Of a stretch of 64,000 nucleotides of DNA, positions 1-9,373 are shown one piece after another. A model generated the notes under the pieces. That model was not told the origin of the DNA. It did no database searches and was given only the letters and a program-made list of their open reading frames with translations. Where the stretch lies: contig NZ_JACHLE010000006.1 in assembly GCF_014204415.1 (NCBI RefSeq), forward strand, positions 1 through 64,000, in the 5' to 3' direction. Position 1 is the first letter of the stretch; each line of letters begins with the position of its first letter. Source of the stretch: Chryseobacterium defluvii (GTDB lineage Bacteria; Bacteroidota; Bacteroidia; Flavobacteriales; Weeksellaceae). A program made the position numbers and the translations under genes.

Positions 1-279
1 GTTAAGCTTGGAGACAGTCAGGTAGATCAATTGATTGAGAAACAGGAGATCAGGGTTTATCCCAACCCTGTACAGGATTACACCTACGTAGAAATAGGAT
101 ATGATTTCAAGGAAGCAGATATTCTTTTGTATGATATGAGTGGTAAGCTTTTGCAGCAGACCAAAACCAAAAACAAGGTGACCAAAATCAATACCCAGCC
201 TTTAATACAGGGAGCCTATCTGGTGAGCATCAAGACCGATACCAACCAATCTGCAAGTGCTAAAATCATTAAGAAATAA
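1..279 (+). CDS. C-terminal end of a T9SS-secreted protein (5' truncated by window edge)
   Basis: The reading frame is open from base 1, so the gene begins before the window. The visible 92 residues form a type A T9SS sorting domain: a YPNPVQDY motif near the start, a YDMSGKLL strand motif, and a GAYLVSIKT strand before the terminal KIIKK. In Bacteroidota this domain directs proteins through the outer membrane by T9SS and is cleaved off. The catalytic or binding part lies outside the window. The stop is only 4 bases before the YD-repeat gene, so the two are probably cotranscribed and this protein may belong to the Rhs locus. Confidence 0.85.
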   Translation, partial: VKLGDSQVDQLIEKQEIRVYPNPVQDYTYVEIGYDFKEADILLYDMSGKLLQQTKTKNKVTKINTQPLIQGAYLVSIKTDTNQSASAKIIKK

Positions 280-283
280 AAAA

Positions 284-3200
284 ATGATAAAGAATTTACT
301 AAAAAACTTACCCTTAATTCTGGTTTTGCAATCCACAATTATATATTGCCAGATAAAATCAGACACTATACAAAGCCAGATTAATTTAAAACAAAAAGTC
401 ATTGATGCTAATTATCAAAAATATAATTCACAAAAAATAAATGATAGCGGCTTACAGTCAAAAACTTCAAATTTAGCTCAAAATCCAATCAACCATAATG
501 ATTATTATTATGATGAAATCAATAGTTTGACGTCTTCGGCCGAATCAAATGATATATTCAGAATTGAACAATTCAATAATGATTTATATACAGGAACTCA
601 GGATATTAAGATACCTTTATTTTCAATTCAGGAAGGAGATATTACAATTCCTATTATTTTAACTTATCATACAACAGGTATAAAAGTAGATCAGAAAGCA
701 AGTGAGGTTGGTTTAGGGTGGTCTTTAATAAAAGGACCTCAAATCAATAGAAAAATTAATATTATCAATGACTGGTTTGAAACTAATGGAACTATACCAA
801 CATATAATCCACGTCTTCCTGAACCAATAGGATATTTTAGGAAAATTCGTGAAAATTTGCCTATATCATTATATGGAGGGACAGTTCATTTGACAGAATC
901 CTTACCAGATGAGTATTATGTGAGTTTAAAAGGTGGAATGAGGAAGTTTATATTTACTGACGAAAACTCACCTGAAGAATTAACGAAAACGGGCTTAAAA
1001 ATTCAGGCATTGACATCAAACTTTCCTAATTTTTCAAATTTTCTGCCTAAAGACTTTAATGAGTTCAGAATTATTGATAATGATGGCTTAAAGTATACCT
1101 TTATAAATGGAGGCTTTAGAAAAACTTCCAGTGAAACAATGGAGTTGACGACTTCCACTTCAAGTTTCCATGGTCAACCTATCTCTGTGTCTGATTGGAA
1201 GGTTTCTAAAATTGAAGATGTATTAAATAATACTGCGATTGATTTTGAATACATTATAAATAACAATAGTGAATCTTATCCTTCGTCCTCTGAAAATTCA
1301 TATGCAAATTGTAGTCTTTTTACAGGATATTATGGAAATCCTGATGTAACTTGTGAAAAATGTATTATTTTGCCATCTACGGGTGCTGCATCAGCGACAT
1401 ATAAATTTGCGGTTAACTATAACGTGAATATATTGGAGTCAAAAAAATATATTTCTAAAATAATATATAGTAATGGCAGTTTGGTGTTTAATTATGATAT
1501 TTCAAACCCTGATTATATCTTAAAAAGTATTGAACAGTTTGATAAACAAAATAGATCAATAAAAAAATTTACATTTAATTATTCATATTTTGATTGTGTA
1601 AATAACACAAATGACCTGGATGTCTGCCAACAGAGGCTTAAGCTTATATCTCTAGGAGAAAGTAATAAAGGAAAGTATGAGTTTTTTTATAATAATTTGC
1701 CTCTGTACAGCTATACAACATCAAGACACGATTTTTTAGGCTATCATACCGACGGACAAATTAATGATAATGGTAAAGGTCTTTACTATTATCCAGGAGA
1801 AAAAGAATGGTCAATACTACCCTATGATTTACCTATTCCTCCGATGACTCCGGACGGGCAGTTTGAAAGGCAGAAAATTAAGATTTTCAATAATGATCAA
1901 TCTTCACCATATGATTTGAAGGTTTTGCCATCATCTAATTATGCTAAAGCAGGAATTTTGGAAAAAATAAAGTTTCCTACTGGAGGAGAACAGAGTTTTC
2001 AATATGAGATGAATGATTTTCTTTTATTTGGAAAGTATGAAGTTCAGGGTGCTGGATTGAGAATAAAAGAAACTTATTTAAAAGATCAGAATACTATTGA
2101 AAAGAGAATCAGGTATGAGTACAAAGAGTCAAATAATAAATCTTCTGGACTTTTATTAGCACCTCCGTTTATTGGTTATCCCTTAATGACATTTGATATG
2201 GGTTCAAATTTTACGGAAATAATGGATGAACAGAATTCGACAATTTCGATGTATTTTTCATTATACAATAAAACCAATTCGAATTCCGATATTATTAATG
2301 GTTCTATTGTGGGATACGGAAGAGTTACTAAAAAATATGATGATGGCTCTTATGAAGAATTTGTCTTTAAGAATGATAATCAAAATTATGATTTAGTTTC
2401 TCAACATTTTTCATCTGACTCTGTTTTTCCTAATACTCCCAATGATTACATTTATGGGGACTTTAAAGTAAATAATAGCGCAGATTTAATAAAGTATAAA
2501 AATTTTGATAGCTACGGAAATGGGAATTTGTTAACAAAAAGTATCTATAATAATACCGGGACCCTTATCAAGAGAATAGCAAACAGCTATAGAAACAATC
2601 AATTTACAACCTTAAAGGCTGCATATCCTAGTACTACGGTTTTTGGAAGAATTAATCCAGATGAGGGTAATTTCCAAGGATTACATTCATGGAATTATGG
2701 AACATATAGAGTAAAGTATTTATCATATTTCAATGATGTAATCAGTTCTACAAAGACAGATTATTACCCGTCCGGAAACAAATCTGAAACAGCAACCTAT
2801 ATATATATTGATAATTATTCAAACAAACTTAGAAAAGTAGAAAAAAGTGATGGAATAATTACTGAAAAAAAATATCTTTTTGACAGCAACTATCCAATAG
2901 GTAGCCCCGAAGCTAATTTACAATATCAGTTTAATGATATTTATGCAACTGAATCTGAAAAAACGACAGTAAATGGAAAGACAATTAACAAACAAGTTGT
3001 TAAATACAATAATTTTTTAATAGGTAATAATACTGTCCCTAAGCCCTCTGAATTATATAAAGAAACCCTAAGCGGGGCTGAAGATAATATCTTTAAAATA
3101 TTATCTTATAACAGTAAAGGCAAAATAATTGAAACTTTAATGAACGGAATTCCTGCTGTAACAGTATGGGGGTACAATGATACCTTACCAATCGTAAAAA

Positions 3201-3508
3201 TTGTTGGAGCTACATATAGTCAGGTATCAGGATATATTTCAGATATAATATATAAATCTAATATGGATATAGATTTAAATTCTGAAAATAATCTTATTAG
3301 TGCCTTAGATATTTTTAGAACCAATCCAATTTTTAATAATGTGGAAATTACCACCTATACTTACGATCCATTGATTGGGGTGACAAGTGTCACCTCCCCA
3401 TCAGGATTAAGAGAAATTTATAAATATAATTCATCTAATAGACTAGAAAAAATAGTAGATAAGGATGGAAATATTATTAAAGAATTTAAATATAACTATA
3501 AACAATAA
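284..3508 (+). CDS. Secreted YD-repeat shell-like protein (Rhs partner, no toxin tip)
   Basis: This 1074-aa protein opens with a signal peptide (MIKNLLKNL, hydrophobic core, ending YCQ). The in-frame ATG at 257 lies inside the upstream gene and would add nine residues before the signal, so I prefer 284. Residues about 110-150 carry the block IPLFSIQEG ... YHTTGIKVDQ ... VGLGWSL, which recurs at the N-terminal side of many Bacteroidota Rhs/SpvB-like proteins. The second half contains tyrosine/aspartate-rich YD repeats and ends KEFKYNYKQ without an RHS core or toxin domain. It sits 10 bases upstream of the RHS-core gene. My inference is that the two form a split shell, this one giving the front half. 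It could instead be a stand-alone surface protein. Confidence 0.75.
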   Translation: MIKNLLKNLPLILVLQSTIIYCQIKSDTIQSQINLKQKVIDANYQKYNSQKINDSGLQSKTSNLAQNPINHNDYYYDEINSLTSSAESNDIFRIEQFNNDLYTGTQDIKIPLFSIQEGDITIPIILTYHTTGIKVDQKASEVGLGWSLIKGPQINRKINIINDWFETNGTIPTYNPRLPEPIGYFRKIRENLPISLYGGTVHLTESLPDEYYVSLKGGMRKFIFTDENSPEELTKTGLKIQALTSNFPNFSNFLPKDFNEFRIIDNDGLKYTFINGGFRKTSSETMELTTSTSSFHGQPISVSDWKVSKIEDVLNNTAIDFEYIINNNSESYPSSSENSYANCSLFTGYYGNPDVTCEKCIILPSTGAASATYKFAVNYNVNILESKKYISKIIYSNGSLVFNYDISNPDYILKSIEQFDKQNRSIKKFTFNYSYFDCVNNTNDLDVCQQRLKLISLGESNKGKYEFFYNNLPLYSYTTSRHDFLGYHTDGQINDNGKGLYYYPGEKEWSILPYDLPIPPMTPDGQFERQKIKIFNNDQSSPYDLKVLPSSNYAKAGILEKIKFPTGGEQSFQYEMNDFLLFGKYEVQGAGLRIKETYLKDQNTIEKRIRYEYKESNNKSSGLLLAPPFIGYPLMTFDMGSNFTEIMDEQNSTISMYFSLYNKTNSNSDIINGSIVGYGRVTKKYDDGSYEEFVFKNDNQNYDLVSQHFSSDSVFPNTPNDYIYGDFKVNNSADLIKYKNFDSYGNGNLLTKSIYNNTGTLIKRIANSYRNNQFTTLKAAYPSTTVFGRINPDEGNFQGLHSWNYGTYRVKYLSYFNDVISSTKTDYYPSGNKSETATYIYIDNYSNKLRKVEKSDGIITEKKYLFDSNYPIGSPEANLQYQFNDIYATESEKTTVNGKTINKQVVKYNNFLIGNNTVPKPSELYKETLSGAEDNIFKILSYNSKGKIIETLMNGIPAVTVWGYNDTLPIVKIVGATYSQVSGYISDIIYKSNMDIDLNSENNLISALDIFRTNPIFNNVEITTYTYDPLIGVTSVTSPSGLREIYKYNSSNRLEKIVDKDGNIIKEFKYNYKQ

Positions 3509-3518
3509 AATAAATATT

Positions 3519-6500
3519 ATGAGAAAAATATTATCAATAGGTTTTATCTGTTTATTTTTTAGTAATCTTTTTTCGCAAACTCTACCCTCTGCTGAAAATT
3601 ATATTTATAGTAGAGTATATCTGGAACCGGTAACTACGGAAAGTCCTAATGCAAAGCAAATTCAAGGGGTACAATACTTTGATGGATTAGGGAGGAAAAA
3701 GCAAGAGGTATCAATAAAATCAACTCCAAATGGAGGGGATTTAGTAATTCCTTCAACTTATGATGCTTTTGGTAGAAATATGAAGAATTTTCTTCCAATA
3801 CCACAGAACACTCTAAACGGAAATATTCATCAAGTTGGAGAGTCAGATATTAATTCATACTATGTTACATCTAATGCTTATTCAGAAAAAGAATTAGAAA
3901 GCTATTCTATTGGAAGAGTAAAACAATCTGCTTTCCCTGGAGAGGATTGGAAAAAAAATTCAGGACATACGGTTAGATATGATTATGATATAAGCAAATC
4001 TACAGACAATGTAAAAAAATATACAACTACTACCAATTGGGACGCTGGCAATAAAATATTTGTTTCGTCAATTTCTTATACCGGAAATTATGGGAATAGT
4101 GATCTCTATAAATATTCTGTAACCAATGAGGACAATAATACCGAATACATATATAAAGATCAATTAGGACATATTGTTCTTGTAAGAAAGAATGAGGGAA
4201 CAAAGTATATTGATACCTATTACGTGTATAATGAGTATAATCAATTATCCTATATTATTCCGCCATTAACGGAAATTTCAGGATCTGTTAATCAGACTAC
4301 TTTAGACAATCTTTGTTATCAATATAAGTATGATGATCAAAATAGGTTGGTTGAAAAGAAACTTCCGGGAAAAGGTTGGGAATATATGTTATATGATAAG
4401 CAAGACAGACAGGTAGCTATCCAAGATGCTAATTTAAGAGAAAAAGGACAATGGTTGTACACTAAATACGACAAATTTGGAAGAGTGGCAATTACAGGAA
4501 TCTCTACAGGGAACACAAGAAATATAGAACAGGGCTTAGTAGACTTACAAGGTTTAAATAATGTGAACAGGATTAATACTGTATATTTTAATAGACAAGG
4601 AATAGATGTTTATTATGATAACCCTGAAAACAGCTATCCTAAATCTCCTAATTGGGTTACCTTATTATCATTAAATTACTATGATACATATCCTGAATAT
4701 AGCTTTAATCCATCTTTTCCAGCATCTATTTTGGGAGCTCCCGTTTTGACTGATAACGCTGCGATTAATGGGGAAAGTACAAAAAGCCTTCCCGTATTGA
4801 GTTTGATTAAGAATATAGAAGATGATAACTGGACAAAAAATTATACTTATTATGATAAAAAAGGTAGAATAATAGGGGCTCATTCCATTAATTATTTAGG
4901 TGGATATACCAGAATAGAATCCGGGCTGGATTTTGCAGGCACTCCGAAACAGGTAATTACAAGACATAAAAGATTGAATGCCGATACTGAAAGAGTGATC
5001 ACAGAAACATTTACTTATGATTATCAAAACAGATTACTCGTTCACAAACATAAGGTAGACAATAATACAGAAGAGGTTTTGGCTCAAAATAAATATAATG
5101 AGCTTTCTCAATTGGAAACTAAAAAGGTGGGAGGAATTAATACTGCAACCCCACTTCAAACCATAGATTATGCCTACAACATTCGTGGTTGGCTTACTAA
5201 AATCAATGATCCTGATAATCTTGGATACGATTTGTTTGGATATGAACTCGAATACAATAACCCTGCTAACGAAAGTGTCGCTCCTAAAAAATACAACGGA
5301 AATATTGCGGAGGTAAATTGGAAAACCTCTAATGACGAAGTACTAAGAAGGTATGGATATCAGTATGATCAGCTTAATCGTTTAAAAAAGGCGGTCTTTC
5401 AGGAACCAGGTACAGATCTTCCGTTAAATGAATTTTATAATGAAAATTTGACTTATGATGTTAATGGTAATATAACTAAGCTTGAAAGGTATCAAAAGCC
5501 GGAAACAGGAACAACACCCCTTTTAATTGATAGGTTAAATTATACATATAATGGCAATAAATTGACAAGGGTTTTTGATTCTAGTGGTAATTATGATGGT
5601 TTTAAAGATGATATTGTATCTGGAGGATACGATTCATCGGACGATTATGCATATGATTCTAATGGTAATATGATAAGAGATGATAATAAAAAAATATCAT
5701 CTATAAAATACAATTATTTGGACCTTCCTACAGAAATAATATTCTCAGATAATAATAAAATATATTATGCCTATAGGGCAGATGGTACCAAAATAAGAAA
5801 AACAAAAGTTACTTATTATGCAGGAGCAGGTAGTTCATCTAATGAAGTAATAGAATATTTAGATGGTTTTCAATACCAAGGGGATAGTTATGGAGGTTCT
5901 ACTCCTTCTCCTAAGCTTTTGTTTTTTCCGACAGCAGAAGGTTACTATAATAATAATATAAATATAATGGTAAACCCTTATGCACCAGCTGTTCCTGCAT
6001 ATATTTATCAGTATAAGGATCAGGTAGGAAATACCAGATTAAATTATTATAAAGATCAGAATACGAATTCTCTTGTTATAGACAATGAAAGCAACTATTA
6101 TCCTTTTGGTTTAGAACACAAAAAGTATAATACCCAGATTGGAAATTCTAATTATCAATACAAATTTCAGGAGCAGGAGCTGCAGAAAGAAACGGGATGG
6201 TACAGCTTCAAGTGGCGGAATTACGACCCCGGTATAGGAAGATTCTTTAACATTGATCCGTTAAGTGAGAAGTATGCTTATCAAAGTCATTACAACTTCT
6301 CGGAAAACAGAGTGACGGATGGAAGGGAGTTAGAAGGTTTAGAATATATACCCATGAGTGATGAGCAGATACAGGATATCTTGGAGAGGCACCCTGATGC
6401 ACATTATGATATTATTGATGAAATTCCAGTATTTACATTAGGGACAGAAGACATAGAAGGAGTTACCATATCAAGGGAAAAATCTGAAAGTGATTTAAGA

Positions 6501-7118
6501 GTGGATGCGGATGCTGAACCAGGCATTTTTGATTCAGAAGTAGGCGAAGCAGTAAGATTTGGATTAGGGTTTGTTCCGGGAGTTGGAAGCGGACTAGATA
6601 TATATGAAGGAGCGAGAGACGGAAATTGGGTACAATTCGGTTTAGGAATTGGAGGTTTAGCATTAGATGTTGCTACTTTAGGTGCAGGAAGTATTATTGC
6701 AGGAGGAGCTAAAGGTTTAGTGAGAGAGGGAATTGAAAAAGTAGCAAAAGATGTTGCTAAAGAATTAGCGGAAAAAGAAAGTAAAGATTTAGCTTTAGGA
6801 TTAGGTGATGATTTGTTTAATTTTGCAGAGCATCATGGGTATAATACATATAGGGATTTCTCTTCAGGGTTTAATAAAAATAAAATTTTAGATGCTATGA
6901 ATGAATATGATAATATACACTTTAATACTACAGGATTTGGTAAAATTAATTTTTCTCGATTCAACCCGAATGGACCACTTTCGTTTAGGAATTATACAAA
7001 TTGGGAAATGCATACAATCTTTAACAATCCTTCATTATTAAATAAAACGACTTTTTATAATAAAGCGGCTGATGGTAGTTATCAAATTTTAAATAATTAT
7101 TCTCCTTTTATTAAATAG
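3519..7118 (+). CDS. DUF6443 / RHS repeat-associated core protein with polymorphic C-terminal toxin tip
   Basis: The start at 3519 gives a clean signal peptide (MRKILSIGFICLFFSNLFSQ); the longer frame from 3465 would begin inside the previous gene. Residues 22-90 match DUF6443 (QYFDGLGRKKQEV and a following AFGRNMKNFLPIP). YD repeats run through the middle. The RHS core lies at about residues 880-942 (YPFGLEHKKY, WYSFKWRNYDPGIGRF, IDPLSEKYAYQS, NRVTDGRELEG). After the core comes a glycine-rich pre-toxin segment (about 1030-1068) and then a tip of about 130 residues that I do not recognise. In known Rhs systems the tip is a toxin enclosed by the repeat shell and is neutralised by the next gene. 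Residues 1034-1068 are duplicated in the orphan tip at 7.6 kb. Confidence 0.88.
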   Translation: MRKILSIGFICLFFSNLFSQTLPSAENYIYSRVYLEPVTTESPNAKQIQGVQYFDGLGRKKQEVSIKSTPNGGDLVIPSTYDAFGRNMKNFLPIPQNTLNGNIHQVGESDINSYYVTSNAYSEKELESYSIGRVKQSAFPGEDWKKNSGHTVRYDYDISKSTDNVKKYTTTTNWDAGNKIFVSSISYTGNYGNSDLYKYSVTNEDNNTEYIYKDQLGHIVLVRKNEGTKYIDTYYVYNEYNQLSYIIPPLTEISGSVNQTTLDNLCYQYKYDDQNRLVEKKLPGKGWEYMLYDKQDRQVAIQDANLREKGQWLYTKYDKFGRVAITGISTGNTRNIEQGLVDLQGLNNVNRINTVYFNRQGIDVYYDNPENSYPKSPNWVTLLSLNYYDTYPEYSFNPSFPASILGAPVLTDNAAINGESTKSLPVLSLIKNIEDDNWTKNYTYYDKKGRIIGAHSINYLGGYTRIESGLDFAGTPKQVITRHKRLNADTERVITETFTYDYQNRLLVHKHKVDNNTEEVLAQNKYNELSQLETKKVGGINTATPLQTIDYAYNIRGWLTKINDPDNLGYDLFGYELEYNNPANESVAPKKYNGNIAEVNWKTSNDEVLRRYGYQYDQLNRLKKAVFQEPGTDLPLNEFYNENLTYDVNGNITKLERYQKPETGTTPLLIDRLNYTYNGNKLTRVFDSSGNYDGFKDDIVSGGYDSSDDYAYDSNGNMIRDDNKKISSIKYNYLDLPTEIIFSDNNKIYYAYRADGTKIRKTKVTYYAGAGSSSNEVIEYLDGFQYQGDSYGGSTPSPKLLFFPTAEGYYNNNINIMVNPYAPAVPAYIYQYKDQVGNTRLNYYKDQNTNSLVIDNESNYYPFGLEHKKYNTQIGNSNYQYKFQEQELQKETGWYSFKWRNYDPGIGRFFNIDPLSEKYAYQSHYNFSENRVTDGRELEGLEYIPMSDEQIQDILERHPDAHYDIIDEIPVFTLGTEDIEGVTISREKSESDLRVDADAEPGIFDSEVGEAVRFGLGFVPGVGSGLDIYEGARDGNWVQFGLGIGGLALDVATLGAGSIIAGGAKGLVREGIEKVAKDVAKELAEKESKDLALGLGDDLFNFAEHHGYNTYRDFSSGFNKNKILDAMNEYDNIHFNTTGFGKINFSRFNPNGPLSFRNYTNWEMHTIFNNPSLLNKTTFYNKAADGSYQILNNYSPFIK

Positions 7119-7122
7119 ATTT

Positions 7123-7530
7123 ATGATATTTCATTCGAAAAGAAAATTTAAATTATGGGCATACACAGTAAGCCATAATTCCCTATTATTAAGAAGCTAT
7201 CTGCAATTTCCTGATGAAGAAGGATACTCAAATGAAACTTCTTATAATATTGATATGGAGTTTTTATTTGTTGAATATATAGAAGTAAAATCAGCATTGG
7301 ATTCTATCTCAATATCAATTATGGAAAAAGAAGAATTATCCGTCGATTTAAAAGAAAAATTTGACTCATTTAGAGGAAAGATTTTTGAAATATTATCAGG
7401 TAAGAAAAAATATTATATAATTGCGGATAGTTTAATTATTGGCAGGAATAAATGGGTTCGAGAGGATAGAGTTTTTAATCATGATTTAAACTTACATCAT
7501 GACGAGATATTAGTATCTATTCCTCATTAA
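7123..7530 (+). CDS. Probable immunity protein for the active Rhs tip
   Basis: This 135-aa protein has no signal peptide, so it is predicted cytoplasmic, and it is rich in acidic and aromatic residues. Its start is 4 bases after the stop of the Rhs gene, the position where cognate immunity genes sit in Rhs/CDI systems. I do not recognise its family. The motif AYTVSHNSLLLRS near the N terminus is the most distinctive stretch. Function as an antitoxin is inferred from position, size and tight coupling only. Confidence 0.65.
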   Translation: MIFHSKRKFKLWAYTVSHNSLLLRSYLQFPDEEGYSNETSYNIDMEFLFVEYIEVKSALDSISISIMEKEELSVDLKEKFDSFRGKIFEILSGKKKYYIIADSLIIGRNKWVREDRVFNHDLNLHHDEILVSIPH

Positions 7531-7637
7531 GATTTGTTCTAATAAAATTTTTAATCACTAAAAATGATTTTTGTGACAAAACCATGCAAGATTTATAAAT
7601 ATTGTTGAATATAAGATTCCAGAAGGACAAGAGCTAA

Positions 7638-8171
7638 GATTTAGGGGGAGACGGAAATTGGGTACAGTTCGGCTTAGGAATTGGAGGTTTAGCATTAGAT
7701 GTTGCTACCTTAGGCGCAGGAAGTATTATTGCAGGAGGAGCTAAAGGCTTAGCCAAAGAAGGAATAGAGAAAGCTACGAAAGACGTGGCGATGGGTATTG
7801 CTGGAGAATTGGCAGAAAAGGAAGCAAAAAATTATCTTGTTCCGATGGCAGAAGAAACATTAAATCAGGCTGCACGTAATTTACCTGAACGAATTGGTGA
7901 ATATAGTATTTATGGGACACAAGGGTTAGTTGGTAATACCTACACACGAAATATCTTTTTAATGGAAACCTCTAATAAAAGTCTGTCAGGACTAAGGTCT
8001 ACAATTAGTACAATGGAAAAACAAGCTGTTAAAAGTGGAGCAAATAAGATTTCTATTTATGGAGCGGCTGTTATAAATGAGGGTTTTTTAAATCCAAATA
8101 TAGCAAGACGTTTTGGATATTCTTTTGAAAAAATAGGAGAGGGAGCGATATTACAGAAAACACTAAAATAA
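7638..8171 (+). pseudogene. Orphan Rhs C-terminal toxin cassette (silent second tip)
   Basis: The frame opens right after an in-frame TAA at 7635-7637 and has no start codon before the duplicated segment. From 7648 to 7752 it repeats the pre-toxin joint of the full-length Rhs gene (6616-6720) with 5 differences in 105 bases, all synonymous. It then diverges into a different tip. An ATG at 7785 could give a 128-residue product, but with no shell or secretion signal. The last 80 residues read as strand-helix-strand-helix-strand, with a GANKISIYG strand, NPNIARRFGYSFE and AILQKTL, which resembles the C-terminal half of a GNAT acetyltransferase; that is a weak inference. The arrangement matches orphan Rhs/CDI tips used as recombination donors. 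Confidence 0.7.
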
Positions 8172-8176
8172 AAAGT

Positions 8177-8599
8177 ATGATAAGAAAAACAATATTGACA
8201 TCTATTTTTAAGAGAAAGGGAGGAGAAGGGGCTAATACAAAACTAATTAAAGAACATTTTAATTTATTTAGTAAAATTAATTATAATATATATGAAAATG
8301 AAAGCCCAATTTTACTATATTTTGTTTATAATGAGTTATGGATATTATTTACTGATGCAAGGATTGTTATAAATGAAAATAATCAACAAATAAATGTATG
8401 TTATGATGAACTTATAGATGTTAAACCTGCTTTGGCTGAGGAAATCAAAATGGGTAATAAGGCTAGTGATTTTACAAAACTTTTACTAAATCTTAATAAT
8501 AAATCATCAATAGTTATTGATGTGGAAAAAGGTTCTCCATATAAAGGTATTTATCAAATGTTACATTATATATCATCAAGCAATAAACATGAGAAATAA
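8177..8599 (+). CDS. Probable immunity protein for the orphan Rhs tip
   Basis: A 140-aa protein without a signal peptide, starting 5 bases after the stop of the orphan tip. This is the same toxin-then-immunity spacing as the active pair, but the sequence is unrelated to the 7123 gene, as expected if each immunity protein is specific to its tip. Residues about 45-95 (ELWILFTDARIVINENN then CYDELIDVKPA) resemble the strand pattern of bacterial PH-like domains, which I offer only as a weak fold guess. Function is inferred from position. Confidence 0.6.
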   Translation: MIRKTILTSIFKRKGGEGANTKLIKEHFNLFSKINYNIYENESPILLYFVYNELWILFTDARIVINENNQQINVCYDELIDVKPALAEEIKMGNKASDFTKLLLNLNNKSSIVIDVEKGSPYKGIYQMLHYISSSNKHEK

Positions 8600-8614
8600 A
8601 ATAGTATTTAGTAA

Positions 8615-8710
8615 AAAAATAATTATTTTATGAATAAAGATATTTTTACATCATCTAGATGTTTTTGGGGTAGTATACAACAACAAAACCATATAACAGT
8701 TGGCCAATGA
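8615..8710 (+). pseudogene. Possible remnant of a third Rhs tip
   Basis: An open stretch of 31 codons (first in-frame ATG at 8630) ends with TGA at 8708-8710, overlapping the ATG of the next gene in an ATGA. Toxin-immunity pairs often have this coupling, so this may be the decayed tail of another toxin tip. The tail is short and I recognise no domain in it, so chance is a real alternative. Confidence 0.25.
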
Positions 8711-9051
8711 AATACAAAGTTATTTTCGCTGATGGTTATGATGATGACATAGAATCTCTCACAAGAGATTTAAGAACGGATGTGCTTATTAGTGATGAAC
8801 AAGGAAACCTCTATAATCCTTTTTTTATTACAATTGAAAGGGTCAACAATGAATTTGAAAAAAACAAAGTATGCTATTTAGAAGATAATCTGGTTATTCT
8901 CCATTCAGTAACCAAAGATAATATATTAAAGGCGATTATAGAATTGTATGAATGGGCGTTCTATAAAAAATGGCTTCCAATTCCTGAAGAAGTATTGCAA
9001 AAATATTTTTACCCTAAAGAAAACTGGACAACTTTTGATATTGAGATTTAA
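8707..9051 (+). CDS. Small cytoplasmic protein, possible third immunity protein
   Basis: A 114-aa acidic protein with no signal peptide (starts MKYKVIFADGYDDD, ends TFDIEI). It follows the two toxin-immunity pairs in the same orientation and shares their AT-rich base composition. The start overlaps the stop of a short upstream frame by ATGA. No complete toxin precedes it, so if it is an immunity protein it is an orphan one, left behind after loss of its tip. I do not recognise the family. Confidence 0.5.
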   Translation: MKYKVIFADGYDDDIESLTRDLRTDVLISDEQGNLYNPFFITIERVNNEFEKNKVCYLEDNLVILHSVTKDNILKAIIELYEWAFYKKWLPIPEEVLQKYFYPKENWTTFDIEI

Positions 9052-9373
9052 TCAGAATATGAGTTTCAATATCTTATGTTGTGAAAGAGTGAAAATTAAA
9101 ACACAAAATAAAGGGGGATTATGAATTTTGCAAAAAATATAGGGATAAAAACACTTGTATAAATATGAGGAAAATCAAATATGTAAAAACTTTTCTTTTT
9201 ATTTTAGGAGAAAAATAGATGGTTTATGGAAGTAAATTACACTATATAAATCAAAATGATAAAAACTGTTCAGAAATGAGCAATTTTTTATTTTATTGAT
9301 TTTTTATGTGAAGCTCAAATATTTTCAAAAAATAAACTATTTTCGTATACAATTAATGAAAAAACAAACCTTT
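9052..9373. other. AT-rich spacer after the Rhs locus
   Basis: About 320 bases with no supported gene. There is a 17-codon frame beginning MRKIKYVKTF at 9164, too short to support. No clear terminator or promoter was found. The spacer separates the accessory Rhs locus from the amylase gene. Confidence 0.5.

Noticed and set aside
9164..9220. 17-codon frame before the amylase gene
   Set aside because: Too short, with no promoter or conservation evidence visible.
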